Below are positions 1 to 5,083 of a DNA stretch of 5,083 nucleotides, piece by piece. The translations under genes and the position numbers were made by a program. Location of the stretch: the NCBI GenBank assembly GCA_945867755.1, contig CAMBJN010000109.1:1-5083 (forward strand). The letters run 5' to 3'. Origin of the DNA: Polynucleobacter meluiroseus. GTDB taxonomy: Bacteria; Pseudomonadota; Gammaproteobacteria; Burkholderiales; Burkholderiaceae. How positions within the stretch are numbered: the first letter of the stretch is position 1; the number at the start of each line of letters is the position of its first letter. Below the pieces are notes generated by a model. It saw only the letters and a program-made list of their open reading frames with translations, was not told where the DNA came from and did not search any database.

Positions 1-24
1 GAAATTAAGCGCGTCAATAAATAA
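1..24 (+). CDS. C-terminal end of an upstream gene (partial), possibly lspA
   Basis: Frame 1 reads E-I-K-R-V-N-K and then TAA at 22-24. The stop lies 17 bases before the coaBC start, which is operon-like spacing. In many Burkholderiales the signal peptidase II gene lspA directly precedes coaBC and ends in a short basic tail after its last membrane helix, so this basic tail fits lspA. Seven residues cannot identify a gene, and the assignment rests on expected gene order only. Frame 2 is also open until a TAA at 32-34, so even the reading frame is not certain. Confidence 0.4.
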   Translation, partial: EIKRVNK

Positions 25-27
25 TTC

Positions 28-31
28 AAGG
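28..31 (+). promoter_or_regulatory. Ribosome binding site of coaBC
   Basis: AAGG lies 10 bases before the ATG at 42. It is a moderate Shine-Dalgarno match at slightly long spacing. It supports the chosen start, which also gives the N-terminus expected of CoaBC (short leader, then a beta strand and the flavin-binding SGGIAA segment). Confidence 0.5.
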
Positions 32-41
32 TAAATAGCTC

Positions 42-1241
42 ATGAGCTCACTTCAAGGCAAACATATCCTTCTGACCATGTCAGGCGGTATTGCCGCGTT
101 TAAAGTGGCTGAGTTAGCACGCTCCCTCATACAAGAAGGCGCGACAGTACAGGTGATCATGAGTGAAGCTGCCACTAAATTCATGACGCCTGTGACCATG
201 CAGGCACTCACTGGCAATCAGGTCTTCACAGATCAATGGGATGCGCGCATTTCTAACAACATGGCTCATATCGAGCTTTCCAGAAAAGCTGATGTCATTG
301 TGGCTGTCCCTGCAAGTGCAGACTTGCTGGCAAAAATTTCACATGGCTTAGCAAACGATCTTGTCAGCGCCACTTGTTTGGCCAAAGAGTGTCCCTTGAT
401 TGTTGTGCCTGCGATGAATAAGCAGATGTGGGAAAACGCAGCCACCCAAAGAAATATGCAACAACTGCAAGCTGATGGCATCACTGTCCTTGGTCCTACC
501 AGCGGCACACAAGCTTGTGGCGAAAATGGCATGGGTCGCATGCTAGAAGCTGCAGAAATCCTTGAAGGCATCATCGCTTTTTTCCAAAAAAAAGTACTAG
601 CAGGTAAAAAAGTATTAATCACTGCCGGTCCAACATACGAGGCCATTGATCCTGTCAGAGGCATCACCAATAAAAGCTCCGGAAAAATGGGCTTTGCATT
701 AGCCAGAGCCGCTGTAGAGGCTGGTGCTGAAGTTCAATTGATCGCAGGGTCTTGTCATTTGGTAACCCCACTTGAATTCACTGGAAAGATCAAGCGCACC
801 GATGTTGTCAGCGCAAAAGATATGCACGCAGCGGTGATGAACCATCTTGATAGCGATATTTTCTTTGCTGTTGCTGCTGTGGCAGATTGGTCAGTCAAGA
901 ATACATCCGCGCAAAAGATTAAAAAATCTACCAGCACTAATCCAACACTGGAGTTTGAATTAAATCCTGACATCTTGGCTGAAGTTTCCAAAAAATCTTC
1001 TGGCAAGAAGCCTTACTGCGTTGGGTTCGCAGCCGAGACCCATGATTTAGAAAAGCACGCCGAAGAAAAGCGCATCAAGAAAAATATTCCGATGCTTTTA
1101 GCTAATCTTGGGCCCGATACCTTTGGTCTTGATGACAATCAATTATTAATTGTTGAAGAAAAAGGGTCGACCAAAACCAATAAGCAGGGCAAAATTGCTT
1201 TATCTCGCGAAATTATTCAACTCGTTTCCACAAAAATTTAG
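42..1241 (+). CDS. coaBC: Bifunctional phosphopantothenoylcysteine decarboxylase / phosphopantothenate-cysteine ligase (CoaBC)
   Basis: This cytoplasmic enzyme carries out two consecutive steps of coenzyme A synthesis. The C-terminal CoaB half joins 4'-phosphopantothenate to cysteine using CTP. The N-terminal CoaC half, an FMN flavoprotein, then decarboxylates the product to 4'-phosphopantetheine. The protein is 399 residues, close to the usual length of about 400. The CoaC half (about 1-190) shows SGGIAA at 14-19, the catalytic-type His76 in HIELS, the PAMNKQMW motif at 123-130, and the substrate-clamp segment ACGENGMGRM at 158-167 with Cys159. The CoaB half (about 190-399) shows ITAGPT at 193-198, DPVRGITNKSSGKMGF at 203-218 with Asn210, AAVADW at 278-283, the lysine cluster KIKK at 292-295 matching the CTP-contacting lysine region, and GFAAET at 328-333. 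No key residue is missing. It is probably cotranscribed with the gene upstream and with dut 11 bases downstream. An A8 run at 586-593 lies exactly at the junction of the two halves. Confidence 0.97.
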   Translation: MSSLQGKHILLTMSGGIAAFKVAELARSLIQEGATVQVIMSEAATKFMTPVTMQALTGNQVFTDQWDARISNNMAHIELSRKADVIVAVPASADLLAKISHGLANDLVSATCLAKECPLIVVPAMNKQMWENAATQRNMQQLQADGITVLGPTSGTQACGENGMGRMLEAAEILEGIIAFFQKKVLAGKKVLITAGPTYEAIDPVRGITNKSSGKMGFALARAAVEAGAEVQLIAGSCHLVTPLEFTGKIKRTDVVSAKDMHAAVMNHLDSDIFFAVAAVADWSVKNTSAQKIKKSTSTNPTLEFELNPDILAEVSKKSSGKKPYCVGFAAETHDLEKHAEEKRIKKNIPMLLANLGPDTFGLDDNQLLIVEEKGSTKTNKQGKIALSREIIQLVSTKI

Positions 1242-1252
1242 TCCAATAAGAT

Positions 1253-1702
1253 ATGAAAAAACTACAAGTCAAAATTCTTGATGAACGCATGAGAAACAAC
1301 CTGCCGCAATACGCAACGAGCGGCAGTGCTGGCCTTGACTTAAGGGCCTGCCTAGACGAAACCATCGTCATCGAACCAGGTCAAACAGTTTTAGTCCCCA
1401 CTGGTTTATCTATTTTTTTGGATGATCCTGCTTATGCTGCTCTGATCTTGCCAAGATCTGGCTTAGGTCACAAGCATGGCATCGTACTGGGCAATCTTGT
1501 GGGACTGATTGACTCAGACTACCAAGGACAACTGATGGTGAGCACATGGAATCGCGGTCAAACTGCTTTCAAGCTTGAGCCAATGGAACGTCTTGCGCAG
1601 TTGGTGATTGTTCCAGTTGCTCAAGTTGAGTGGGCCGAAGTCACAGAGTTCAGTGCCAGCGATAGAGGCGCCGGCGGATTTGGAAGTACTGGCAGAGCTT
1701 AA
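1253..1702 (+). CDS. dut: Deoxyuridine 5'-triphosphate nucleotidohydrolase (dUTPase)
   Basis: This homotrimeric, Mg-dependent enzyme hydrolyses dUTP to dUMP and pyrophosphate. It limits uracil incorporation into DNA and supplies dUMP for thymidylate synthesis. All five motifs of the trimeric dUTPase family are intact in 149 residues: motif 1 AGLDLRA at 26-32; motif 2 PRSGLG at 67-72; motif 3 GLIDSDYQG at 84-92, with catalytic Asp87 and Tyr90, the residue that excludes ribose; motif 4 ERLAQ at 112-116; and motif 5 DRGAGGFGSTG at 137-147, whose Arg138 and Phe143 close over the bound nucleotide. The sequence is very similar to E. coli Dut, with the segment from PRSGLG through SDYQGQL essentially identical. 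The ATG lies 11 bases after the coaBC stop with only a weak purine stretch before it, so translation is probably coupled to coaBC. Confidence 0.98.
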   Translation: MKKLQVKILDERMRNNLPQYATSGSAGLDLRACLDETIVIEPGQTVLVPTGLSIFLDDPAYAALILPRSGLGHKHGIVLGNLVGLIDSDYQGQLMVSTWNRGQTAFKLEPMERLAQLVIVPVAQVEWAEVTEFSASDRGAGGFGSTGRA

Positions 1703-1704
1703 TC

Positions 1705-1736
1705 AAGCAATCAATTAAGCCCTGCTTTTTGCTTAA
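1705..1736. terminator. Weak candidate terminator in the dut/clpA convergent gap
   Basis: Two overlapping short inverted repeats occupy the 30-base gap between the dut and clpA stop codons. AAGCA at 1705-1709 pairs with TGCTT at 1723-1727 and runs into T residues up to 1730, as an intrinsic terminator for dut would. TTAAGC at 1715-1720 pairs with GCTTAA at 1731-1736, over a 10-base loop and including the clpA stop codon. Stems of 5-6 AT-containing pairs are weak, so this is a position-based guess and not a clear terminator. Confidence 0.3.
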
Positions 1737-4039
1737 ATTTCTTGAACCTCACGACCTGCTGAAGCTTTTTTAACGGCAGGTCTAACGGGCGCATCAAAAT
1801 CAAGAATAATTTTCTCATCGGCATCCACGTCAACAACCACATGACCGCCATGAACCAATTTTCCAAATAGCAATTCATCTGCAAGTGCTTTGCGCACCAA
1901 ATCTTGAATGAGTCTTTGCATTGGTCTTGCGCCCATCAGTGGGTCAAATCCATGTTTTGCCAAATAAGTTCTCAGATTTTCAGTGAAGCTAGCATCCACT
2001 TTCTTCTCATGCAACTGCTCTTCAAGTTGCATCAAGAACTTATCAACCACCCGCAAAATAATGCTTTCATCCAAGGCCTTGAAGCTAACGATGGCATCTA
2101 AACGATTGCGGAACTCTGGAGTGAAGGTGCGCTTAATGTCGCCCATTTCATCACCTGCTTGACGCACAGTGGTGAATCCAATAGTGGACTTTTGCATGGC
2201 TTCAGCACCAGCGTTGGTGGTCATGATGATGATGACATTTCTAAAGTCAGCTTTGCGACCATTGTTATCAGTCAATGTGCCGTGATCCATGACTTGCAAC
2301 AGAATGTTGAAAATATCTGGGTGAGCTTTTTCAATCTCATCAAGCAATAAGACGCAATGAGGCTTCTTATTGACTGCTTCAGTTAACAAACCACCCTGAT
2401 CAAAGCCAACATATCCTGGAGGCGCCCCAATCATGCGACTCACTGCATGGCGCTCCATGTACTCAGACATGTCAAAACGAACCAACTCAATGCCCATGAT
2501 GAAGGCTAATTGCTTGGCTACTTCTGTCTTACCAACACCCGTTGGGCCAGAGAACAAGAAAGAACCAATTGGTTTGTCATCTTTGCCCAAACCGGCTCTC
2601 GACATTTTGATGGCTGATGCCAATGCTTCAATGGCAGGCTCTTGACCAAATACAACACTCTTTAAATCGCGGTCAAGGGTTTGTAACTTGCTGCGATCAT
2701 CCACAGACACTGACTGCGGCGGGATACGCGCAATCTTCGCCACAATGTCTTCAACCTCTTGGCGACCAATCGTTTTCTTTTGTTTTGATTTTGGCAAGAT
2801 GCGTTGCGCAGCTCCAGCCTCATCAATCACATCAATTGCCTTGTCAGGCAGGTGTCTGTCATTGATATAGCGCGCTGACAACTCTGCTGCAGCTGTCAAA
2901 GCTGCTTGAGCGTACTTAACACCGTGATGTTCCTCAAATTTTGTTTTGAGTCCGCGCAAAATTTGCACCGTTTGATCAACGGATGGCTCTAAAACATCGA
3001 CCTTCTGAAAGCGCCTAGAAAGCGCCGCATCTTTTTCAAAAATACCGCGGTATTCATTAAAGGTAGTGGCGCCAATACATTTCATTTGCCCGCTAGATAA
3101 AGCTGGCTTCAATAAATTACTGGCATCTAATGTTCCACCTGATGCCGCACCAGCGCCAATCAGCGTGTGAATTTCGTCAATGAACAGAATGGCATCTGGA
3201 TTGTCTTTAAGGTTCTTTAAAACACCTTTCAAACGTTGCTCAAAGTCGCCACGGTACTTTGTACCAGCCAATAAGGAGCCCATGTCTAGTGAATAAACAG
3301 TGGCCTTAGCTAACACCTCTGGCACATCGTTTTGAGTGATTCTCCAAGCCAAGCCCTCAGCAATGGCGGTTTTACCCACGCCCGCCTCACCAACTAGCAA
3401 AGGATTGTTTTTTCTGCGACGACATAAAACCTGGATCACTCTCTCAACTTCACCTTCACGACCGATCAATGGATCAATGCGTCCTTGCTTGGCTAGCACG
3501 TTGAGATTTTGTGTGTACTGCTCAAGCGGGCTGTCTTTACCAGCAGCGCCAAACTCTTCACCCTCAGCACTAGGCTCGCTTGCCTTGGGTGCATCCACCT
3601 GGTCTTTTCTGATACCGTGACTGATGTAGTTAACGATATCAAGGCGTGTCACGCCTTGTTGCTGAAGATAGTAAACAGCGTGCGAGTCTTTTTCACCAAA
3701 AATAGCCACCAAGACGTTAGCGCCCGTCACTTCTTTTTTTCCATTAGACGTTGATTGCACATGCATGATGGCGCGCTGAATCACTCTTTGGAATCCCAGA
3801 GTTGGTTGGGTATCCACATCATCTGATCCAGGCACTATTGGTGTGTTGTCATTGATGAAGTTTTTCAAATTACTTTTCAAGTCATCAATATTGACTGCGC
3901 AAGCTTTTAAAACATCTGCTGCGGTGGCGTTGTCGAGCAGGCCACATAGTAAATGTTCAACTGTTATGAATTCATGTCTTGACGCTCTAGCGTCCACAAA
4001 TGCCATATGCAAGGTAACTTCTAACTCTTGAGCAATCAT
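1733..4039 (-). CDS. clpA: ATP-dependent Clp protease ATP-binding subunit ClpA
   Basis: This hexameric AAA+ unfoldase recognises substrates directly or through ClpS, unfolds them with ATP and threads them into the ClpP peptidase in the cytoplasm. It is 768 residues from the chosen ATG (E. coli ClpA is 758). The N-domain (about 1-145) is the ClpS docking module. D1 has Walker A GEAGVGKT at 217-224, pore loop KYRG at 261-264, Walker B LFIDEIH at 285-291, sensor segment CIGATT at 321-326 and arginine fingers at 342-343. D2 has Walker A GPTGVGKT at 498-505, pore loop GYVG at 542-545, Walker B LLLDEIEKAH at 564-573, FRNRLD at 643-648 and sensor-2 GAR at 703-705. The ClpP-docking tripeptide is IGF at 620-622, so it is a protease partner and not a ClpB disaggregase. 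The linker and middle region are too short for a ClpB coiled coil. A GTG 18 bases upstream is in frame, but it would place the Shine-Dalgarno inside the gene. The ATG at 4039 gives MIAQELEVTL, matching the family N-terminus. Confidence 0.97.
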   Translation of the reverse strand: MIAQELEVTLHMAFVDARASRHEFITVEHLLCGLLDNATAADVLKACAVNIDDLKSNLKNFINDNTPIVPGSDDVDTQPTLGFQRVIQRAIMHVQSTSNGKKEVTGANVLVAIFGEKDSHAVYYLQQQGVTRLDIVNYISHGIRKDQVDAPKASEPSAEGEEFGAAGKDSPLEQYTQNLNVLAKQGRIDPLIGREGEVERVIQVLCRRRKNNPLLVGEAGVGKTAIAEGLAWRITQNDVPEVLAKATVYSLDMGSLLAGTKYRGDFEQRLKGVLKNLKDNPDAILFIDEIHTLIGAGAASGGTLDASNLLKPALSSGQMKCIGATTFNEYRGIFEKDAALSRRFQKVDVLEPSVDQTVQILRGLKTKFEEHHGVKYAQAALTAAAELSARYINDRHLPDKAIDVIDEAGAAQRILPKSKQKKTIGRQEVEDIVAKIARIPPQSVSVDDRSKLQTLDRDLKSVVFGQEPAIEALASAIKMSRAGLGKDDKPIGSFLFSGPTGVGKTEVAKQLAFIMGIELVRFDMSEYMERHAVSRMIGAPPGYVGFDQGGLLTEAVNKKPHCVLLLDEIEKAHPDIFNILLQVMDHGTLTDNNGRKADFRNVIIIMTTNAGAEAMQKSTIGFTTVRQAGDEMGDIKRTFTPEFRNRLDAIVSFKALDESIILRVVDKFLMQLEEQLHEKKVDASFTENLRTYLAKHGFDPLMGARPMQRLIQDLVRKALADELLFGKLVHGGHVVVDVDADEKIILDFDAPVRPAVKKASAGREVQEI

Positions 4040-4383
4040 GCTTCCTCCATAGTGCACTGCAATGGGTGCCCAGACTCTCGGGCTCTATCTACAACTTGTT
4101 GAACTTTGGTTAAAGCGACATCTTTAGTATATACACCACAAACCCCTTTTCCTTCAAGGTGTACTTGCAACATGATGCGAGTAGCGCGTTCTTGATCATG
4201 ATGAAAATATTCTTGAATCACCATCACCACAAACTCCATGGGAGTGAAATCATCATTTAATAAAACAACTCGGTACATCTTAGGTGGTTGAACACGCTCA
4301 GATTGGCGATCCATCACCGTGGTTTGATCCTCCTGAAAAGCAGGGAAATCTATCGGGTTGGCTGTTTTAGGTTTTCGACTCAT
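4036..4383 (-). CDS. clpS: ATP-dependent Clp protease adaptor protein ClpS
   Basis: ClpS binds proteins with destabilising N-terminal residues (N-degrons) and hands them to the ClpA N-domain. It can also block ClpA uptake of other substrates. The 115 residues from the chosen ATG consist of a low-complexity extension of about 35 residues, flexible in this family, followed by the folded core. The core shows YRVVLLNDDFTPMEFV at 37-52, with Asn43, Asp44, Asp45, Thr47 and Met49 lining the N-degron pocket. It continues with the helix segment ATRIMLQVH ending at His75 (the conserved pocket histidine, His66 in E. coli) and ends in HPLQCTMEEA, like E. coli HPLLCTLEKA. The stop overlaps the clpA start by four bases. 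In-frame ATGs at 4437 and 4401 would extend it to 133 or 121 residues, but neither has a Shine-Dalgarno. The ATG at 4383 follows AGGG and gives MSRKPK, a typical-looking hydrophilic N-terminus. The start is the least certain part of the call. Confidence 0.95.
   Translation of the reverse strand: MSRKPKTANPIDFPAFQEDQTTVMDRQSERVQPPKMYRVVLLNDDFTPMEFVVMVIQEYFHHDQERATRIMLQVHLEGKGVCGVYTKDVALTKVQQVVDRARESGHPLQCTMEEA
4043..4048 (-). promoter_or_regulatory. Strong Shine-Dalgarno of clpA inside the clpS coding end
   Basis: On the minus strand GGAGGA lies 3 bases before the ATG at 4039. The same bases encode the Glu-Glu codons in the MEEA C-terminus of ClpS. This decides the clpA start against the in-frame GTG at 4057-4055, and it fits translational coupling across the ATGA stop/start overlap. 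Confidence 0.8.
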
Positions 4384-4386
4384 ACA

Positions 4387-4390
4387 CCCT
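4387..4390 (-). promoter_or_regulatory. Candidate ribosome binding site of clpS
   Basis: On the minus strand AGGG precedes the ATG at 4383 by three bases. The spacing is tight, so the site is modest. It is still better than what precedes the upstream in-frame ATGs at 4401 and 4437, where no purine-rich core is visible. Confidence 0.4.
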
Positions 4391-4430
4391 ATTCTAAACA
4401 TAAGTTTCAAATTGGGGGAAAGCCCTATTT

Positions 4431-4460
4431 TTGACATTTTTATTCATAAAAATTTATGTT
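4431..4460 (+). promoter_or_regulatory. Candidate sigma-70 promoter for the DUF192 gene
   Basis: A perfect TTGACA at 4431-4436 is followed after 18 bases by TATGTT at 4455-4460 (four of six matching TATAAT). Transcription would begin near 4467, leaving a leader of about 85 bases before the ATG at 4552. A second possible -10, TATGAT at 4508-4513 (five of six), has only a poor -35. The -10 of this promoter overlaps the -10 of the opposing clpS promoter at 4455-4456. Confidence 0.4.
4445..4458. repeat. Short perfect inverted repeat over the divergent -10 regions
   Basis: CATAAA at 4445-4450 and TTTATG at 4453-4458 are exact reverse complements around a 2-base centre. The repeat covers both predicted -10 elements. 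It is short and entirely AT-rich apart from its outer C and G, so it may be no more than symmetry of back-to-back -10 sequences. An operator half-site pair is possible. Confidence 0.35.
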
Positions 4461-4479
4461 AAATCCAGTTGTTTATCAA
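4451..4479 (-). promoter_or_regulatory. Candidate sigma-70 promoter for clpS-clpA
   Basis: Read on the minus strand, TTGATA (4479-4474, five of six bases matching TTGACA) is followed after 17 bases by TAAATT (4456-4451, four of six matching TATAAT). The predicted transcript start is near 4444, giving a leader of about 60 bases to the clpS ATG at 4383. Such a start would leave almost no leader for the ATG at 4437, which also favours the shorter ClpS. The call rests on consensus matching in AT-rich DNA only. Confidence 0.4.
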
Positions 4480-4482
4480 AGT

Positions 4483-4506
4483 TTTAATTTGATGAATCTC
4501 ATTAAA
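4483..4506. repeat. Imperfect 24-bp palindrome upstream of the DUF192 gene
   Basis: The arms TTTAATTTGAT (4483-4493) and ATCTCATTAAA (4496-4506) flank a GA centre and match as reverse complements at 9 of 11 positions. The length and symmetry would suit a dimeric regulator. As RNA it would form only a weak AU hairpin. It overlaps the first unit of the direct repeat that follows. Confidence 0.4.
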
Positions 4507-4525
4507 GTATGATGAATACATTAAA
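4491..4525. repeat. Tandem direct repeat with 20-bp period
   Basis: GATGAATCTCATTAAA (4491-4506) recurs as GATGAATACATTAAA (4511-4525). The two differ only by CT versus A in the middle. The starts are 20 bases apart, about two helical turns, so both copies face the same side of the DNA. They lie upstream of the predicted clpS promoter, at about -47 to -81 from its start, and within or just before the leader of the DUF192 gene. This arrangement could be a regulator binding site or a chance AT-rich duplication. Confidence 0.5.
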
Positions 4526-4535
4526 TAAAATTTTT

Positions 4536-4540
4536 CAGGA
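4536..4540 (+). promoter_or_regulatory. Candidate ribosome binding site of the DUF192 gene
   Basis: CAGGA lies 11 bases before the ATG at 4552. It is a moderate core at long spacing and the only purine-rich element in an otherwise T-rich leader. The ATG choice is independently supported because it begins a well-formed signal peptide. Confidence 0.4.
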
Positions 4541-4551
4541 TTTTCTTATTA

Positions 4552-4983
4552 ATGCTGCAAAAACTCGTCACCGCCATCTTTGCGCTCTTTGTTTTTAGTT
4601 CTACTGCCATTGCCCAGCAGAGCAATATGATTGAACTAAATGCTGGCCTTTACAAAATACAAGCGGAAGTAGCAAAAACAGAAAAAGCTCGCCAATTGGG
4701 CCTCATGCACCGCACTTTTATGCCTGCCGATGACGGTATGCTCTTTATTTTTGATCAGAGTGCCACTCATTGCTTTTGGATGAGAAATACAAAAATTCCT
4801 TTGGCCATTGCTTTCATCGCAGATGACGGAAAGATTGTGGATATTTTAGAAATGAAAGCGATGACCGAAGAAAATCATTGCCCAACAAAACCCGTTCGCT
4901 TTGCCTTAGAGATGAACCAAGGTTGGTTCAGCAAGAAAGGGGTTCTTCCTGGGCACACCATCACTGGCTTGCCCAAGAATTAA
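4552..4983 (+). CDS. Exported DUF192 family protein of unknown function
   Basis: This 143-residue protein belongs to the DUF192 family (PF02643), whose biochemical role I do not know. A signal peptide is visible: Lys4, a hydrophobic stretch at about 5-16, then STAIA at 17-21 with an Ala-X-Ala cleavage site after Ala21. A small periplasmic protein of about 122 residues is therefore expected. Family hallmarks are GLMHR at 50-54, DDGMLFIF at 60-67, CFWMRNTKIPLAIAFI at 74-89, IVDILEM at 95-101 and ALEMNQGW at 118-125. Two cysteines remain after cleavage, Cys74 and Cys110, and both sit in conserved segments, so a periplasmic disulfide is plausible. There is no lipobox cysteine and no later membrane segment. 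The gene stands alone on its strand, divergent from clpS and convergent with the next gene, so the context does not reveal its function. Confidence 0.9.
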   Translation: MLQKLVTAIFALFVFSSTAIAQQSNMIELNAGLYKIQAEVAKTEKARQLGLMHRTFMPADDGMLFIFDQSATHCFWMRNTKIPLAIAFIADDGKIVDILEMKAMTEENHCPTKPVRFALEMNQGWFSKKGVLPGHTITGLPKN

Positions 4984-5011
4984 TACTCAATCAGCAATTA
5001 ATCAGTGATTA
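4984..5011. repeat. Small repeats in the convergent gap after the DUF192 gene
   Basis: The 25-base gap and its edges contain TAATCA-G-TGATTA (4999-5011), a 13-base odd palindrome that includes the stop codon of the minus-strand gene. AATTAAT occurs twice (4978-4984 and 4996-5002). There is no GC-rich stem with a T-run, so a classical terminator is not supported for either gene. Confidence 0.3.
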
Positions 5012-5083
5012 CCCAAAGTGACAGACGTAATGAACAGCTTGTTCAGCACGAATCACAAAATAACCACCCGCCTCAACTGTCCA
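5009..5083 (-). CDS. C-terminal end of an unidentified gene (partial)
   Basis: On the minus strand the frame is open from the window edge at 5083 to a TAA at 5011-5009. It gives 24 residues beginning WTVEAGGYFVIRAEQ and ending in HYVCHFG. The alternation of hydrophobic and polar residues suggests one or two beta strands at the end of a soluble domain. I do not recognise the family from this fragment. The frame is judged real because it stays open to the edge and stops 25 bases from the DUF192 stop in a tight convergent arrangement typical of this genome. A 25-codon open frame is nevertheless not strong evidence. Confidence 0.5.
   Translation of the reverse strand, partial: WTVEAGGYFVIRAEQAVHYVCHFG

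Noticed and set aside
266..670. Minus-strand open frame of 134 codons opposite coaBC
   Set aside because: It lies entirely antisense to the conserved CoaC half, has no family-like motif or convincing ribosome site, and has a composition expected from reading a real gene backwards.
755..1006. Minus-strand open frame of 83 codons opposite the CoaB half
   Set aside because: Shadow of coaBC on the opposite strand, with no supporting start signal or motif.
1413..1419. T7 run within dut as a possible frameshift site
   Set aside because: The reading frame is continuous and all five dUTPase motifs follow in order. A slip here would only destroy the enzyme, and there is no sign of a programmed product.
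1904..4031. Several plus-strand open frames of 60-94 codons across clpA (for example 2433-2645, 2617-2865, 3336-3620, 3509-3754)
   Set aside because: All are antisense to the intact clpA reading frame, overlap one another in different frames and show no recognisable protein features.
1733..4039. The large AAA+ protein as ClpB, ClpC or ClpX
   Set aside because: Two AAA+ modules exclude ClpX. The absence of a long middle coiled coil and the presence of an IGF ClpP-docking tripeptide exclude ClpB. The ClpS partner gene and close N-terminal match to ClpA favour ClpA over ClpC.
4412..4430. G-rich then C-rich stretch followed by TATTTTT, resembling a plus-strand terminator
   Set aside because: The stem would be only three or four pairs, and no plus-strand gene ends just upstream, so a terminator here has no clear job.
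1..5083. Mobile elements, CRISPR repeats, tRNA or rRNA genes, phage or defence modules
   Set aside because: Coding genes and short intergenic gaps account for nearly all of the window. No transposase, regularly spaced long repeats or RNA gene could be recognised by reading.

Overview
This 5.1 kb window is a compact stretch of bacterial chromosome, and its recognisable genes are housekeeping ones. ClpA, ClpS, a Dut close to the E. coli form and a fused CoaBC point to a proteobacterium. The order coaBC-dut facing clpS-clpA, probably behind lspA, is familiar from Burkholderiales. The moderate GC (about mid-40s percent by eye), AT-rich intergenic DNA and tight packing suggest a streamlined freshwater betaproteobacterium such as Polynucleobacter. 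That genus-level guess is inference and was not tested by any search.

Layout: (1) At 1-24 is the last few codons of a plus-strand gene, possibly lspA. (2) coaBC (42-1241) and dut (1253-1702) follow on the plus strand, 11 bases apart, as one probable operon for coenzyme A synthesis and dUTP removal. (3) A 30-base convergent gap leads to clpA (1733-4039) and clpS (4036-4383) on the minus strand. These are transcribed clpS first, and the two genes overlap by ATGA. (4) An AT-rich divergent intergenic region of 168 bases (4384-4551) separates clpS from the next plus-strand gene. It holds two face-to-face candidate promoters and several repeats. (5) A small exported DUF192 protein lies at 4552-4983. 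(6) A convergent minus-strand gene enters from the right edge, with only its last 24 codons inside the window (5009-5083).

How the genes work together: ClpS delivers N-degron substrates to ClpA, which unfolds them for ClpP. ClpP is not encoded here. CoaBC carries out two successive steps of CoA synthesis, and Dut makes dUMP for thymidylate synthesis while keeping uracil out of DNA. The DUF192 protein has no known partner among its neighbours.

I see no mobile element, CRISPR array, tRNA, rRNA or phage gene, and no convincing new multi-gene system. The least explained DNA is the clpS/DUF192 intergenic region. It has a 20-bp-phased direct repeat, an imperfect palindrome and overlapping divergent promoter elements.
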